A stretch of DNA of 64,000 bases from Paenibacillus kribbensis (GTDB lineage Bacteria; Bacillota; Bacilli; Paenibacillales; Paenibacillaceae), in contig NZ_CP020028.1 in NCBI RefSeq assembly GCF_002240415.1, forward strand, positions 3,249,501 to 3,313,500, written 5' to 3'. The notes under the pieces are model-generated. The model was not told the origin of the DNA. It ran no database searches and was given only the letters and a program-made list of their open reading frames with translations. Numbering within the stretch: position 1 is the stretch's first letter; every line of letters starts with the position of its first letter. Both the position numbers and the translations under genes were made by a program. This document shows positions 43,451 to 53,575 of this stretch, piece by piece.

Positions 43451-44944
43451 TTATGCTCTGGGGGCACTGTTCCCGGTTAGAGATTCCAGCGTCTCCTTTA
43501 TTCCTCTGCTTGTCATTTCATACACGTGCTGTGCCGTCTGTTCGGCCAGCCCCTCGATTTGGTTCAGGTCTTGACCCCACCATGTCTGCTTGCCAAGTAC
43601 CTGTTCGGTCAATTGCTTCGCTCCGGCAAGTGTTCCGTCATATCTACTCCACAGCTCACCAAATGCGCCCAACACTTCCGATTCGTCTGCCAGGGCGATC
43701 GGCTCGCCGTTTCTGTCTCCCCGGTAAAATACAAGCAGAGACGCCAACGAAAATACCATTTTGGCGGGCAATGCCTTATGCTGCTTCACATACTGGAGCA
43801 AGGACGGCAAGTTCCGTGTTTTGAACTTGGACACCGAATTGAGAGCGATGCTCATGACATAATGATTCACATATGGATTACGGAAACGTTCAATAACAGC
43901 GTCGGCATATAGATTCAATTCTGCTTCCGGGGAGTCCAGTGTCGGAATAATTTCGTCTCGAATCAGCGACTGGATGAAAGCGCCCATGACATCATGCTCG
44001 ACCGCCTGCCCCACCGTATCCAGGCCATATAAATAAGCAACAGGTGTAAGCGCCGTATGCGCCCCATTCAAAATGCGCACCTTGCGTGTACGATAAGGCG
44101 CCATATCGTCAACAATCAGCACATTTAATCCCGCCAGATGAGCCGGCAGTTCTTGCTTGAGCCATTGCGGTCCTTCGATGACCCAGAGATGATACTGCTC
44201 GCCTACAACAACCAAATCGTCCTTGTAGCCCAATTCTGCTTGAATTTCATGAATCCGGTCTCTGGGATAACCAGGTACAATCCGGTCCACCAAGCTGTTG
44301 CAGAACGTATTGGCTTCCTTCAGCCAGGCTGTAAATGCAGCCCCAAGCCCCCATTGATCAGCGTATTTCAGTACAATCTCCTTAAGCGCATCACCATTGC
44401 GGTCGATCAGCTCGCACGGAATGATCACCAATCCCTTGCTCTGATCGCCTCCGAAAAATTGAAAGCGCTTGTACAGTAAAGCGGCCAGCTTGCCTGGAAA
44501 GCTCTTTTGCGGACGATCTTCCAGCCGGTCCTCTGGCACATAAGCGATTCCTGCTTCCGTCGTGTTTGATACGACAAAGCGCAGCTCAGGCTTTTGGGAT
44601 AACGCCTCATATTCAGCGAAGTCTGAAGTGTATGGATTGAGTCCACGGGCTACACACTCCACTACGGTATGCTCCTTCATGGCTTGCCCGTCCTTAATCC
44701 CTTCGAGAATGACCGTATACAGGCCCTCCTGCTCGTTAAGCTTCTCCACCATGCCTCCCGGCTGCGGTTGTACGATCACAACACCCGTTTTCCATTCTGC
44801 CTGCTTATTCATTTTGTCAAATTGCCAGTCTACAAATGCACGCAGGAAGTTGCCTTCCCCGAATTGCAGCACCCTCTCAGGATACGGTTCTGTTACAATA
44901 AAGCTTTTTCTGTTTAATTGGTCTAATTCATCTACTTGTTTCAT
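43451..44944 (-). CDS. uxaB: Tagaturonate reductase (altronate oxidoreductase) UxaB
   Basis: 497 residues of the mannitol-dehydrogenase family. Nucleotide-binding start YPERVLQFGEGNFLRAFVDWQ near 20-40; C-terminal catalytic part with VRILNGAHTALTPVAYLYG near 290-308, carrying the family K/N..H residues. Reduces tagaturonate to altronate with NADH. First gene of the uxaBA unit. Upstream are two ACACGTGAACA sites. Confidence 0.93.
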   Translation of the reverse strand: MKQVDELDQLNRKSFIVTEPYPERVLQFGEGNFLRAFVDWQFDKMNKQAEWKTGVVIVQPQPGGMVEKLNEQEGLYTVILEGIKDGQAMKEHTVVECVARGLNPYTSDFAEYEALSQKPELRFVVSNTTEAGIAYVPEDRLEDRPQKSFPGKLAALLYKRFQFFGGDQSKGLVIIPCELIDRNGDALKEIVLKYADQWGLGAAFTAWLKEANTFCNSLVDRIVPGYPRDRIHEIQAELGYKDDLVVVGEQYHLWVIEGPQWLKQELPAHLAGLNVLIVDDMAPYRTRKVRILNGAHTALTPVAYLYGLDTVGQAVEHDVMGAFIQSLIRDEIIPTLDSPEAELNLYADAVIERFRNPYVNHYVMSIALNSVSKFKTRNLPSLLQYVKQHKALPAKMVFSLASLLVFYRGDRNGEPIALADESEVLGAFGELWSRYDGTLAGAKQLTEQVLGKQTWWGQDLNQIEGLAEQTAQHVYEMTSRGIKETLESLTGNSAPRA

Positions 44945-45000
44945 CCGGAGTAACCTCCCATTATTACCATTATGATTGCAAGATTATTTTATCACAATGC

Positions 45001-45076
45001 ACACGTGAACAAAATAGTTTTCTCAACATTTTTAGATTTTATAAATATTAATGACAATAATATGAACACGTGAACA
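45001..45076 (-). promoter_or_regulatory. Two ACACGTGAACA repeats upstream of uxaB
   Basis: Identical 11-base sites at 45001-45011 and 45066-45076, 65 bases apart, each with the CACGTG palindromic core. They lie between divergent uxaB and the pyruvate oxidase gene; the gap 44945-45279 shows nothing else I can support. They differ from the GTTAACGTTAAC sites upstream of uxaC, so they may serve another regulator. Confidence 0.5.
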
Positions 45077-45279
45077 TAAGAGGTTGTACGCCAATCCGCA
45101 GTCTATGCCGCTCCTTCTGCTGTTTCGCACCTGATACAAAACTGTTAAGGGTTGACTATCATCCTCTTCCACAAAGCTTGTTTTTATATATCTCAGGAGA
45201 ATAAATACAACAAAGCACGGGTAGGATAACGTTACTTAATAGACAAAGGCTAGGCAAGGACTAGACAGGAGGAACTACT

Positions 45280-47004
45280 ATGAAGACAATCGCAGATACT
45301 ATTGTACAAGTTTTGGTCAACGCAGGGGTCAAACGGATTTATGGCATCGTTGGAGATTCTTTAAATAATATGGTTGATTCCATTCGCAGGAGTGGCCAAA
45401 TTGAATGGATTCATGTCAGACACGAAGAGGTGGCTGCCTTTGCAGCCGGGGCAGATGCCGATCTTAGCGGAAGCATTGCTGTCTGTGCCGGCAGCAGCGG
45501 TCCCGGAAATTTGCATCTGATTAATGGATTGTATGATTGCCACCGCAATCGGGTGCCTGTACTCGCTATTGCAGCCCATATTCCCAGTGACGAGATCGGA
45601 AGTGAATACTTTCAGGCTACACATCCCGAACGTCTTTTTGGAGAATGCAGTCACTTCTGTGAGGTTATTATGACACCGCGGCAGGTTCCGAGAACCGTAA
45701 CTATGGCCATTCAACAGGCCGTGTCTCGTTCAGGTGTCTCTGTCATTGTCCTTCCCGGCGATGTAGCAGCTTTGGAGGCGGGAAAAGTCTCCGTCCCCGA
45801 ACACGTCTACCATCCCACTGCACCTGTAGTGCACCCGTCACCTTCCGAAATTTCCCGGCTGGCCGAATATTTGAATAAAGGCAACCAAATTACTTTATTA
45901 TGCGGAGCAGGCTGCGCACAATCTCACGAATTGCTCATGCAGCTGTGCGACAAGCTAAAATCACCTATCGTTTCTGCTTTGCGGGGCAAGGAATATCTGG
46001 AATATAACAACCCTTATTATGCAGGCTTGACCGGGCTGATCGGATACTCTTCCGGGTATCATGCGATGATGGATTGCGACGTCTTGCTCATGCTCGGAAC
46101 GGATTTTCCTTACAGACAATTTTATCCGGAGGATGCGATTGTGCTGCAGGTGGATATTGAGTCTTCCCACCTCGGCAGACGTACTCCTCTAACCTATGGA
46201 TTGTGCGGAGATGTAAAAGCAACGCTGGAGATGCTGCTTCCTCATTTGACGTCCGAGCATGATAACCAGCATCTGGAAAAATCGGTCTCCCGCTATGCCA
46301 AGGTCCGCAAGGAGCTGGATGAACTGGCGGCTGGCAAGCCGGGACATATGCCGATCCATCCACAATATCTCACCAAGGTCATTAGTGATGCCGCTCAAGC
46401 CAATGCCATTTTCACCTGTGATGTCGGTACGCCGACGGTGTGGGCAGCCCGTTATTTGCAGATGAACGGCCAGCGGCGGCTTATCGGTTCCTTCAACCAT
46501 GGAACGATGGCAAACGCACTGCCGCAAGCAATTGGTGCACAGGCCACTGAGCCTGCACGGCAGGTCATTTCCCTCTCGGGCGATGGCGGACTCACGATGC
46601 TGATGGGCGATCTGCTAACCCTTAAACAGCATCAATTGCCTGTTAAAGTCATTGTATTCAATAATGGCGCTCTTGGTTTTGTCGAGCTGGAAATGAAAGC
46701 GGCCGGGTTCCTGGAAAGTGGTACCGAGCTGCTTAACCCTGATTTTGGTGCTGTAGCGCAAGCCATGGGACTCAAGGGCATCCGGGTTGAAGATCCATCT
46801 ATGCTGGAGGGTGCCATTCAGCAAGCATTGGCCTATAATGGCCCTGTTGTGGTGGATGTGGTGGTCAACCGTCAGGAGCTATCCATGCCGCCTAAAATTA
46901 ATCTTAAACAAGCACAAGGCTTTACACTGTGGATGATGAAAGCGGTGCTGAACGGGCGCGGTGATGAGATTGTTGAACTGGCGAAAACCAATCTCTTACG
47001 TTAA
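45280..47004 (+). CDS. Pyruvate oxidase / pyruvate dehydrogenase (quinone), PoxB/YdaP type
   Basis: 574 residues. Three-domain thiamine diphosphate enzyme: N-terminal Pyr domain with HVRHEEVAAFAAGADADLSG (catalytic Glu near residue 50) and GSSGPGNLHLINGLYDCHRN; central FAD domain; C-terminal PP domain with SGDGGLTMLMGDLLTLKQHQLPVKVIVFNN. It converts pyruvate to acetate and CO2 with electrons passed to quinone (PoxB) or oxygen. Strong AGGAGG site. It stands alone on the plus strand inside the hexuronate region, so it is probably not functionally tied to it. Confidence 0.88.
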   Translation: MKTIADTIVQVLVNAGVKRIYGIVGDSLNNMVDSIRRSGQIEWIHVRHEEVAAFAAGADADLSGSIAVCAGSSGPGNLHLINGLYDCHRNRVPVLAIAAHIPSDEIGSEYFQATHPERLFGECSHFCEVIMTPRQVPRTVTMAIQQAVSRSGVSVIVLPGDVAALEAGKVSVPEHVYHPTAPVVHPSPSEISRLAEYLNKGNQITLLCGAGCAQSHELLMQLCDKLKSPIVSALRGKEYLEYNNPYYAGLTGLIGYSSGYHAMMDCDVLLMLGTDFPYRQFYPEDAIVLQVDIESSHLGRRTPLTYGLCGDVKATLEMLLPHLTSEHDNQHLEKSVSRYAKVRKELDELAAGKPGHMPIHPQYLTKVISDAAQANAIFTCDVGTPTVWAARYLQMNGQRRLIGSFNHGTMANALPQAIGAQATEPARQVISLSGDGGLTMLMGDLLTLKQHQLPVKVIVFNNGALGFVELEMKAAGFLESGTELLNPDFGAVAQAMGLKGIRVEDPSMLEGAIQQALAYNGPVVVDVVVNRQELSMPPKINLKQAQGFTLWMMKAVLNGRGDEIVELAKTNLLR

Positions 47005-47034
47005 GTACCTGCAAAACAGCACGATTTTAGGCAA

Positions 47035-47077
47035 AAAAGGGCAGGAACAGTGCTTGATGCACCGAACCTGCCCTTTT
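47035..47077. terminator. Bidirectional terminator between the pyruvate oxidase and LacI-type genes
   Basis: Stem AAAAGGGCAGG/CCTGCCCTTTT (47035-47045 and 47067-47077) with extra pairing GTGC/GCAC, between convergent genes. Confidence 0.85.
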
Positions 47078-47104
47078 GCGGCCTGCCTGTTTTCAGAATG
47101 ATAT

Positions 47105-48109
47105 TCAGCCTGACCTCTTAGCCGCCGATTTCCGCTTCATAAGCTCAGTCTCCATAAATATAAGCTCACCCTCGTTCGACGGTGACTGAATCCGTTCCAG
47201 AATGCATTCAGCTCCGCGCGCGCTAATCTGCTCAATCGGTCTTTTGACCGTCGTTAACGGCGGGGTTGTATACATGGAGAAGCCAATATCGTCAAAGCCA
47301 ATAACAGATACGTCCTCAGGTACCTTCAAGCCGTTTTCAAATACTGCATTCATCGCACCGATGGCCATATCATCGTTAGAGCAAAATACCGCGGTCGGCG
47401 GCTCCGGCAAGGAAAGCAGCTGCTTCATCGCCTGGCTTCCGCTTTCGGTGTCATAATGCCCCTGGACGATGTATTCGTGTCGGATCGGCTTTCCCTTATC
47501 AATCAGCGCGTTCATGAAACCTTCGCGGCGCTGCTGGGTAGACTTGAAGCCTTCGACCCCTTCGATGATTGCGATGCGTTCATGTCCACTTTCAATGAGA
47601 AAGGAAACCGCCGCATAGGACCCTTCCTTATCATTGGAAATCACATTCACGATGCCAGCTCCGGACACCTGCCGATTCAGTACAACAAGCGGGATGCCCT
47701 GGCCGAGCACATGATAAATAAACGGGTTGTCCGCTTCGCTTTGACTCATCAGAATAATGCCATCAAAGCGTTTACGGTGAATGGCTGAAAAATCGGTATA
47801 ATCGTCAATTCCTCGCACAAACAAATTGTAATCCACCCCGATGACACGATTCACTCCACGGATGGTATCCGCAAAAAAACTGGAGCTGGTGCCTTGTGAA
47901 ATACTGGTGAAAAACAGGCCAATCGTATGCGAGCGCTGGAGAACAAGGCTTTTGGCGTTAAAGTTTGGAATATAATTCAGTTGCTCTGCCAATTCCATAA
48001 TTTTGCGTTTCGTATCTTCTTTAATCAGCGGGCTATTGTTAAGCGCCCGGGAGACGGTTGTATGGGAAACATTCGCTAATTTGGCAATGTCTTTAATGGT
48101 AGCTGCCAT
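47105..48109 (-). CDS. LacI-family regulator of hexuronate genes
   Basis: 334 residues. N-terminal HTH and hinge: ATIKDIAKLANVSHTTVSRALNNSPLIKEDTKRKIMELAEQLNY (residues 3-46). The rest is a sugar-binding-protein-like effector domain (TIGLFFTSISQG, FDGIILMSQSE, VISNDKEGSYAAVSFLIESGHERIAIIEG). It is the last gene of the uxaC-transporter-regulator set and probably binds the GTTAACGTTAAC sites upstream of uxaC, releasing them on galacturonate or a breakdown product. Confidence 0.88.
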   Translation of the reverse strand: MAATIKDIAKLANVSHTTVSRALNNSPLIKEDTKRKIMELAEQLNYIPNFNAKSLVLQRSHTIGLFFTSISQGTSSSFFADTIRGVNRVIGVDYNLFVRGIDDYTDFSAIHRKRFDGIILMSQSEADNPFIYHVLGQGIPLVVLNRQVSGAGIVNVISNDKEGSYAAVSFLIESGHERIAIIEGVEGFKSTQQRREGFMNALIDKGKPIRHEYIVQGHYDTESGSQAMKQLLSLPEPPTAVFCSNDDMAIGAMNAVFENGLKVPEDVSVIGFDDIGFSMYTTPPLTTVKRPIEQISARGAECILERIQSPSNEGELIFMETELMKRKSAAKRSG

Positions 48110-48195
48110 ATACGTATCCTTTCTTTAGTGAGGCTCTAAAAAATTATATACCCACCATACCACAGGAGCCGCCCGGAAAAGAAGACTTTCACAAA

Positions 48196-49596
48196 TTATA
48201 CGCGGTTTTCCGCATGTCGACGCTGCAAGTCTTGAACCATTTCTGCATGTTTGCTATCAGTCAGCTTATACATTTTACCGATGACCAGCATGGCCAATGC
48301 CAGGGCAACAGCCGGATAGAGACAAAGCAATGCCTTGATCCCGAGCAGTGTTCCAGAGGACTGAACCACATTCGGAACATATCCGATGAGCGCCAGTCCG
48401 ATCCCCGATAGAAAGCCGGACAAGGATTGAGCCAGCTTGCGCGAAAAATTGAATAGTGAGTACGTAATCCCTTCCTTCCGCTCCCCGGATGACCATTCGC
48501 CGTAGTCAATGATATCGGAGACAAATGCCCAGGTAACTCCGTTAGGAATACTAATACCAATGAACGAAATACTGGCCAGAATTGTGAAAATATATACATT
48601 TGAAGGCATAAAAAAGTTGATGGAGTCGGCAATGACACTAACCAGCATCCCGAGCATGGCTGTTTTTCGTTTACCAAAACGCCGCACCAGCTTGGGCAGA
48701 AACAACACACCCAGCAGCGACGAACCGATAATAATAAAATTCATATAAGCCATTAGCTCTACATGCCCCAAATTATATTCGGCAAAATAGACCAGCAGTG
48801 CGGACTTGATATTGTACGCGGATATGGTGAAAATCGTCATCAAAACGAGTACCAGCAAAGGCTTGTTAGTCGTAAAGGTGTGCACAATAACGCCTAAAGA
48901 CAGCTTTTCCTTGGGTCCGGATTGACTAATAATGCGTTCTTTCGTTCCTCGGTAACATATGATGAAAGCAATCACACCGATGAGTGACATGATTCCCATC
49001 ACAACCGGATAGCCAACATGATGATTAGGAAACAGCAAAATCAGCGGCATAACAACGACACTGGTTACAAATAATGCGCCTAGTGAGCCTGCCTGACGGA
49101 AAGAAGACAACGAGGCGCGCTGAATGGTATCCTGCGTAATGGCTGCACCCAGTGAACCATATGGAATATTTACAATAGAATAGCCAATCCCCCAGATCAT
49201 ATAGGACGCATAAGCGTAAATGAGTTTGCCTGTGGGTGAAATATTGGGTGAAATAAAGGTAAGAATCGTAAGAATCGCAAGGATAACGCTTCCAATGATG
49301 AGAAAAGGTCTGAATTTTCCACGTGAACCAATATGCTTGCGGTAATCAACAAAGGACCCGACAACCGGATCACATATGGCGGCAAACAGCTTGCTGACCA
49401 AAAAGATGCCGGCGGCTGCTCCCGCTGAAACACCTGCCACATCCGTAAAAAATTTCAGCAGATACAGCTGCCCCAAATCAAACATGAACCCGTTGCCAAA
49501 GTCACCCATACCGTACGAAATCTTTTCTTTCAGGCTAATGTGCTCGCCTGCTTTGTTGTCAGCTTGAACGCTCTGCTGTACGATAGGCACTCCCAT
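48196..49596 (-). CDS. GPH-family sugar:cation symporter, probably hexuronate
   Basis: 466 residues from the ATG (MGVPIVQQSV) 9 bases after AGAGGAG. Twelve-helix GPH transporter of the MelB/UidB type: KEKISYGMGDFGNGFMFDLGQLYLLKFFTDVAGVS near 30, then DPVVGSFVDYRKHIGSRGKFRPFLI. Its position between uxaC and the LacI regulator suggests import of galacturonate, glucuronate or a short uronide. Confidence 0.88.
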   Translation of the reverse strand: MGVPIVQQSVQADNKAGEHISLKEKISYGMGDFGNGFMFDLGQLYLLKFFTDVAGVSAGAAAGIFLVSKLFAAICDPVVGSFVDYRKHIGSRGKFRPFLIIGSVILAILTILTFISPNISPTGKLIYAYASYMIWGIGYSIVNIPYGSLGAAITQDTIQRASLSSFRQAGSLGALFVTSVVVMPLILLFPNHHVGYPVVMGIMSLIGVIAFIICYRGTKERIISQSGPKEKLSLGVIVHTFTTNKPLLVLVLMTIFTISAYNIKSALLVYFAEYNLGHVELMAYMNFIIIGSSLLGVLFLPKLVRRFGKRKTAMLGMLVSVIADSINFFMPSNVYIFTILASISFIGISIPNGVTWAFVSDIIDYGEWSSGERKEGITYSLFNFSRKLAQSLSGFLSGIGLALIGYVPNVVQSSGTLLGIKALLCLYPAVALALAMLVIGKMYKLTDSKHAEMVQDLQRRHAENRV

Positions 49597-49664
49597 ACCT
49601 ACACACTCCTCTTCTATTGTGATTTTATTCACATAAATGTTTGATGTCTACCCGTTTGTCACTC

Positions 49665-49704
49665 GCTCTTACCAGGCCATTAAATACAACCTCCTGGCAA
49701 GAGC
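49665..49704 (-). other. Intercistronic hairpin between uxaC and the GPH transporter gene
   Basis: Arms GCTCTTACCAGG and CCTGGCAAGAGC with a 16-base loop and no T-run on the minus strand. It looks like an RNA-processing or stabilising hairpin that could raise uxaC over the downstream genes. Confidence 0.45.
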
Positions 49705-49749
49705 ATCTTTTTTATGGAATACGTAAGCTATTGCCTTGACATAAAAGTG

Positions 49750-51174
49750 TCATTTGCTATGAACAACGGTGGGGAAATTAAAATATTGCTCGGCGTTATT
49801 GTAGCAAATATTTTGTACCATGGCTCCGAGCAGCTCCAAATCCTCAGGCGCCTTGCCCTCCTGAACCCACGTTCCGATCAGATCGCAGAGTATGCGCCGG
49901 AAATATTCGTGGCGTGTGTAGGACAGGAAGCTGCGAGAATCTGTTAGCATACCGATAAAACGGGACAGCACCCCTTGGTTGGCCAGCAGCTTCATCTGCT
50001 CCTGCATGCCTTCGATATGGTCGTTAAACCACCACGCAGTACCAAACTGAATTTTGCCCACGGTTCCACCGGATTGGAAGCAGCCCGCAAGACTTGCCAG
50101 CACTGGATAATCAACCGGATTAAGCGAGTACAAAATGGTTCTTGGCAATCCTCCTGCCAGCTCCTGCGCGTCCAGCAATGCCGCCAGCGAGCGGGCAAAG
50201 GAGCCGTCATTTACGGAGTCGTAGCCGGTATCCGGTCCCAGATGGCGGAACATAGCGGTATTATTGTTACGCAGCGCGTGAATATGGTATTGCATCGCCC
50301 AGCCAAGCTCTGCATACTGCTTACCGAGGAATACCAGCACATATGATTTGTATTTCGCTTCCTCTAACGGAGTCACACGACCTTCCTTTAGTGCCTTGCC
50401 GAATATGGCAGCCGCTTCTTCCCGTGTCGCTTCCTCATAGACTACCGTATCCAGTGCATGATCGGATACCCGTCCTCCAGCAGCATGAAAATGACGCACC
50501 CGGCTCGCCAGCGCATTCAAAAATCCTTCAAAGCCGGAAACATCCAGGCCGCTGACCTCACCCAGACGGGCTACCCAAGGCTGGAAGGTTTCACGATTAA
50601 TTTCCAAGGCTTTGTCCGGGCGGAAGCTCGGCAATACAGCCACTGGAAAATCGCTCAGCTTGCAGATTTGTTTATGGTATTCAAGATGGTCCGTCGGATC
50701 ATCTGTGGTGCACACAACAGTTACCTTCGAATTTACAATCAGATCACGTGCTCCAAAGCCCTGTCCCTGCAGCTTTTGGTTCACTTTCTCCCAGATCAAA
50801 GGTGCGTTCTGTTCATTTAACAGCTCATGTACACCGAAAAAGCGTTGAAGCTCCAAATGTGTCCAATGGTACAGTGGGTTACCGATCAGTGTAGGTACGG
50901 TTTTGGCCCAAGCCAAAAACTTGTCATAATCTTCGGCATCCCCCGTAATCAAGCGCTCCTCTACCCCATTGGCCCGCATCAGTCTCCACTTGTAATGATC
51001 TCCGTACAACCAAGCTTCCGTAATATTCTTGAATTCTTTATTTTCGTAAATTTCCTGTGGACTTAAATGACAATGATAGTCAATAATCGGCATATCCTTG
51101 GCATACTGATGATACAAAATTTCAGCTGTGGGATTGCTTAACAAAAAGTTTTCATCTAAAAATGCTTTAGTCAT
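49750..51174 (-). CDS. uxaC: Glucuronate (uronate) isomerase UxaC
   Basis: 474 residues of the amidohydrolase-like UxaC family. Metal-binding start MPIIDYHCHLSPQEIYENKEF near 29-49, WRLMRANGVEERLITG near 62, VVCTTDDPTDHLEYHKQI near 175, and C-terminal GMLTDSRSFLSYTRHEYFRRILC near 420. Converts galacturonate to tagaturonate or glucuronate to fructuronate. First gene of uxaC-transporter-regulator, behind two LacI-type operators. Confidence 0.94.
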   Translation of the reverse strand: MTKAFLDENFLLSNPTAEILYHQYAKDMPIIDYHCHLSPQEIYENKEFKNITEAWLYGDHYKWRLMRANGVEERLITGDAEDYDKFLAWAKTVPTLIGNPLYHWTHLELQRFFGVHELLNEQNAPLIWEKVNQKLQGQGFGARDLIVNSKVTVVCTTDDPTDHLEYHKQICKLSDFPVAVLPSFRPDKALEINRETFQPWVARLGEVSGLDVSGFEGFLNALASRVRHFHAAGGRVSDHALDTVVYEEATREEAAAIFGKALKEGRVTPLEEAKYKSYVLVFLGKQYAELGWAMQYHIHALRNNNTAMFRHLGPDTGYDSVNDGSFARSLAALLDAQELAGGLPRTILYSLNPVDYPVLASLAGCFQSGGTVGKIQFGTAWWFNDHIEGMQEQMKLLANQGVLSRFIGMLTDSRSFLSYTRHEYFRRILCDLIGTWVQEGKAPEDLELLGAMVQNICYNNAEQYFNFPTVVHSK

Positions 51175-51213
51175 TACTCTCTCATCCCTTCTATAGTCCT
51201 CTTTCCAACAAAA

Positions 51214-51229
51214 TTGTTAACGTTAACAA
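51214..51229 (-). promoter_or_regulatory. LacI-type operator O1 upstream of uxaC
   Basis: Perfect palindrome TTGTTAACGTTAACAA, 40 bases before the uxaC start. It fits the TTAACGTTAA core recognised by many LacI-family regulators and is likely bound by the product of 47105-48109. Confidence 0.75.
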
Positions 51230-51366
51230 AAATGATTGTATTCTGCCTATTATTTAGCAATAGCATTCTGCATAACTTAACAGGTCACGTTATTATACAA
51301 GACGATCAGGCCATATTATGATTCCTGCTTCTCATATCGCTCTGGATCATTTCACCTTAAATTTAA

Positions 51367-51380
51367 TGTTTACGTTAACA
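51367..51380 (-). promoter_or_regulatory. LacI-type operator O2 upstream of uxaC
   Basis: TGTTTACGTTAACA, one mismatch from a palindrome and the same core as O1, 152 bases away centre to centre. Two operators at this distance suggest DNA looping. The 550-base gap 51175-51724 contains these sites and, further right, the alsS promoter. Confidence 0.65.
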
Positions 51381-51623
51381 ACAACTATATTGTAACCGCT
51401 ATCCTTTGCAGAGGAAAGTGATTTTTATCATGTGGGATGACAAAAAATAAACAGGAACCCGATACAGGCATACGAAAACCAAAATTTCGTCTGCTTCATA
51501 CGAAGTAACTTTCCTTTCGACAGGAATTCCTTTTTCAAGTCTCCGCACTCTGTATTTCCCCATTAAAATGGCATTTCGAAAACGATTTCATTATTTTTTG
51601 CCATTTTTCTGAAAATTTCTCTC

Positions 51624-51651
51624 TTGAAAATACCAGTTATTGTATTATAAT
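51624..51651 (+). promoter_or_regulatory. Sigma-A promoter of alsS
   Basis: -35 TTGAAA (51624-51629), 16-base spacer, -10 TATAAT (51646-51651). Start of transcription expected near 51658, giving a leader of about 65 bases. Confidence 0.7.
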
Positions 51652-51724
51652 TGTCACATGCATCCAATGTTTTACATTGAAAGTATTTCATAATATTTCA
51701 AAGACAAAAGAAGAGGTGACTGCA

Positions 51725-53413
51725 TTGAGTACAAAAGTGCAAGATGTCCAAGCAAAGACCGTTACGAAAGGAGCTGACCTTGTTGTCGATTGTTTGATCA
51801 AGCAAGGAGTAACGCACATTTTTGGTATTCCAGGTGCCAAGATTGATTCCGTTTTTGACGTTCTTCAAGATCGTGGTCCAGAATTGATCATATGCCGTCA
51901 TGAACAAAACGCCGCCTTTATGGCAGCTGCGGTCGGTCGATTAACTGGGAAACCCGGCGTATGTCTTGTTACCTCCGGTCCCGGTGCATCGAATTTGGCG
52001 ACAGGACTTGTCACCGCTAATGCGGAAAGTGATCCCGTCGTTGCTCTTGCTGGTGCAGTCCCAAGATCCGAACGTTTGAAACGCACGCATCAATCTATGG
52101 ATAACGCCGGACTATTCGAACCCATCACCAAATACAGCGTCGAAGTAGAACATCCTGATAATGTACCGGAAGCTATTACCAATGCATTTCGGATTGCGAC
52201 CTCAGCTCAGCCTGGAGCAACTTTTGTCAGTCTGCCCCAGGACGTGTTGACTTCGTCATCCGAAGTAACAGCTATTGAAAAGCTTTCCCTTCCACAGCTT
52301 GGAATTGCACCAGACGGGCTAATCAAGCAAGTCGCAGGCCAAATCAAAAAAGCCAAGCTGCCCGTACTTCTTCTCGGTATGAAAGCCAGCACTCCTAAAG
52401 CCACCGCAGCCATCCGCGCACTCATTCGAAATACGGATTTGCCTGTAGTCGAAACATTTCAGGCCGCTGGAGCCATCTCTCGTGAGCTGGAAAGCCACTA
52501 TTTCGGAAGAGTGGGGCTATTCCACAATCAACCGGGCGACATGCTTCTTGCGGCGGCAGATCTGGTACTAACAATTGGCTATGATCCTATAGAATATGAT
52601 CCAAAAAACTGGAACATTCCCGCAAATCGAACCCTGATTCACCTGGATGATCATCAAGCGGATATCGACCATGATTATCAGCCAGATTATGAGCTTATCG
52701 GTAATATAGGCCTGATCGTAAGCAGCCTCGCAGAGGAAATACCTACCTTAAAGCTGCCTGAAGCCTCATGCGCCCAGTTGGACCGACTTCGCCAAGATTT
52801 GAATGATCAGGCCGCTATTCCTGCACGCAAGCAAAATGATCTGGTTCATCCATTACAATTCATTCGTACATTACGCAGCCTGATTGATGATAACGTCACG
52901 GTCACCTGTGATGTGGGCTCACACTACATTTGGATGGCCCGATATTTCCGTTCCTATGAACCGCGGCGACTCCTGTTCAGCAACGGGATGCAGACTTTAG
53001 GCGTAGCTCTACCTTGGGGTATTGCTGCCACTCTCGTCAACCCCGGTCAAAAGGCCGTTTCTATTTCTGGTGATGGAGGATTCCTTTTCTCATCCATGGA
53101 GCTCGAAACCGCCGTACGTCTTAACTCTCCGCTCGTGCATATCGTATGGAGAGATGGAAGCTACGACATGGTCGCTTTTCAACAAAAAATGAAATACGGC
53201 AGAACTTCCGGTGTAGAATTCGGAGATGTAGATGTTGTGAAATATGCCGAAAGCTTTGGGGCAACCGGATTGCGTGTACATGGCCCTGAAGAACTGGAAA
53301 GTGTGCTGCAGCAGGCACTTGATACCGATGGTCCCGTAGTCGTCGATATTCCGATTGATTATCAGGATAATATCCAGCTAGGACGTAAACTGCTTCCTAA
53401 TCAGTTAAATTAA
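51725..53413 (+). CDS. alsS: Catabolic acetolactate synthase AlsS
   Basis: 562 residues from a TTG start ([18 protein letters not shown]) behind GAGGTGA; upstream in-frame codons lack a site. Thiamine diphosphate enzyme: [13 protein letters not shown], then catalytic Glu in [16 protein letters not shown] near 50; [15 protein letters not shown]-binding [22 protein letters not shown] near 445. Condenses two pyruvates to acetolactate. It pairs with alsD for acetoin and 2,3-butanediol, a hallmark product of the polymyxa group. No alsR-like regulator is adjacent. Confidence 0.93.
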   Translation: MSTKVQDVQAKTVTKGADLVVDCLIKQGVTHIFGIPGAKIDSVFDVLQDRGPELIICRHEQNAAFMAAAVGRLTGKPGVCLVTSGPGASNLATGLVTANAESDPVVALAGAVPRSERLKRTHQSMDNAGLFEPITKYSVEVEHPDNVPEAITNAFRIATSAQPGATFVSLPQDVLTSSSEVTAIEKLSLPQLGIAPDGLIKQVAGQIKKAKLPVLLLGMKASTPKATAAIRALIRNTDLPVVETFQAAGAISRELESHYFGRVGLFHNQPGDMLLAAADLVLTIGYDPIEYDPKNWNIPANRTLIHLDDHQADIDHDYQPDYELIGNIGLIVSSLAEEIPTLKLPEASCAQLDRLRQDLNDQAAIPARKQNDLVHPLQFIRTLRSLIDDNVTVTCDVGSHYIWMARYFRSYEPRRLLFSNGMQTLGVALPWGIAATLVNPGQKAVSISGDGGFLFSSMELETAVRLNSPLVHIVWRDGSYDMVAFQQKMKYGRTSGVEFGDVDVVKYAESFGATGLRVHGPEELESVLQQALDTDGPVVVDIPIDYQDNIQLGRKLLPNQLN

Positions 53414-53575
53414 CCTTAACTGGGCCTCACTCGTGACAGCTTCGTGACAATGAAGGAGTATAACGTTTTTTTTATGCTTTTTTTGAATTATTCATGTTAT
53501 TTACTGAAAATTTACGTTTATTATTGAAAAAGAAAGAAAATAAATGCATACAATTACAAAAGGAAGTGTATTGCC

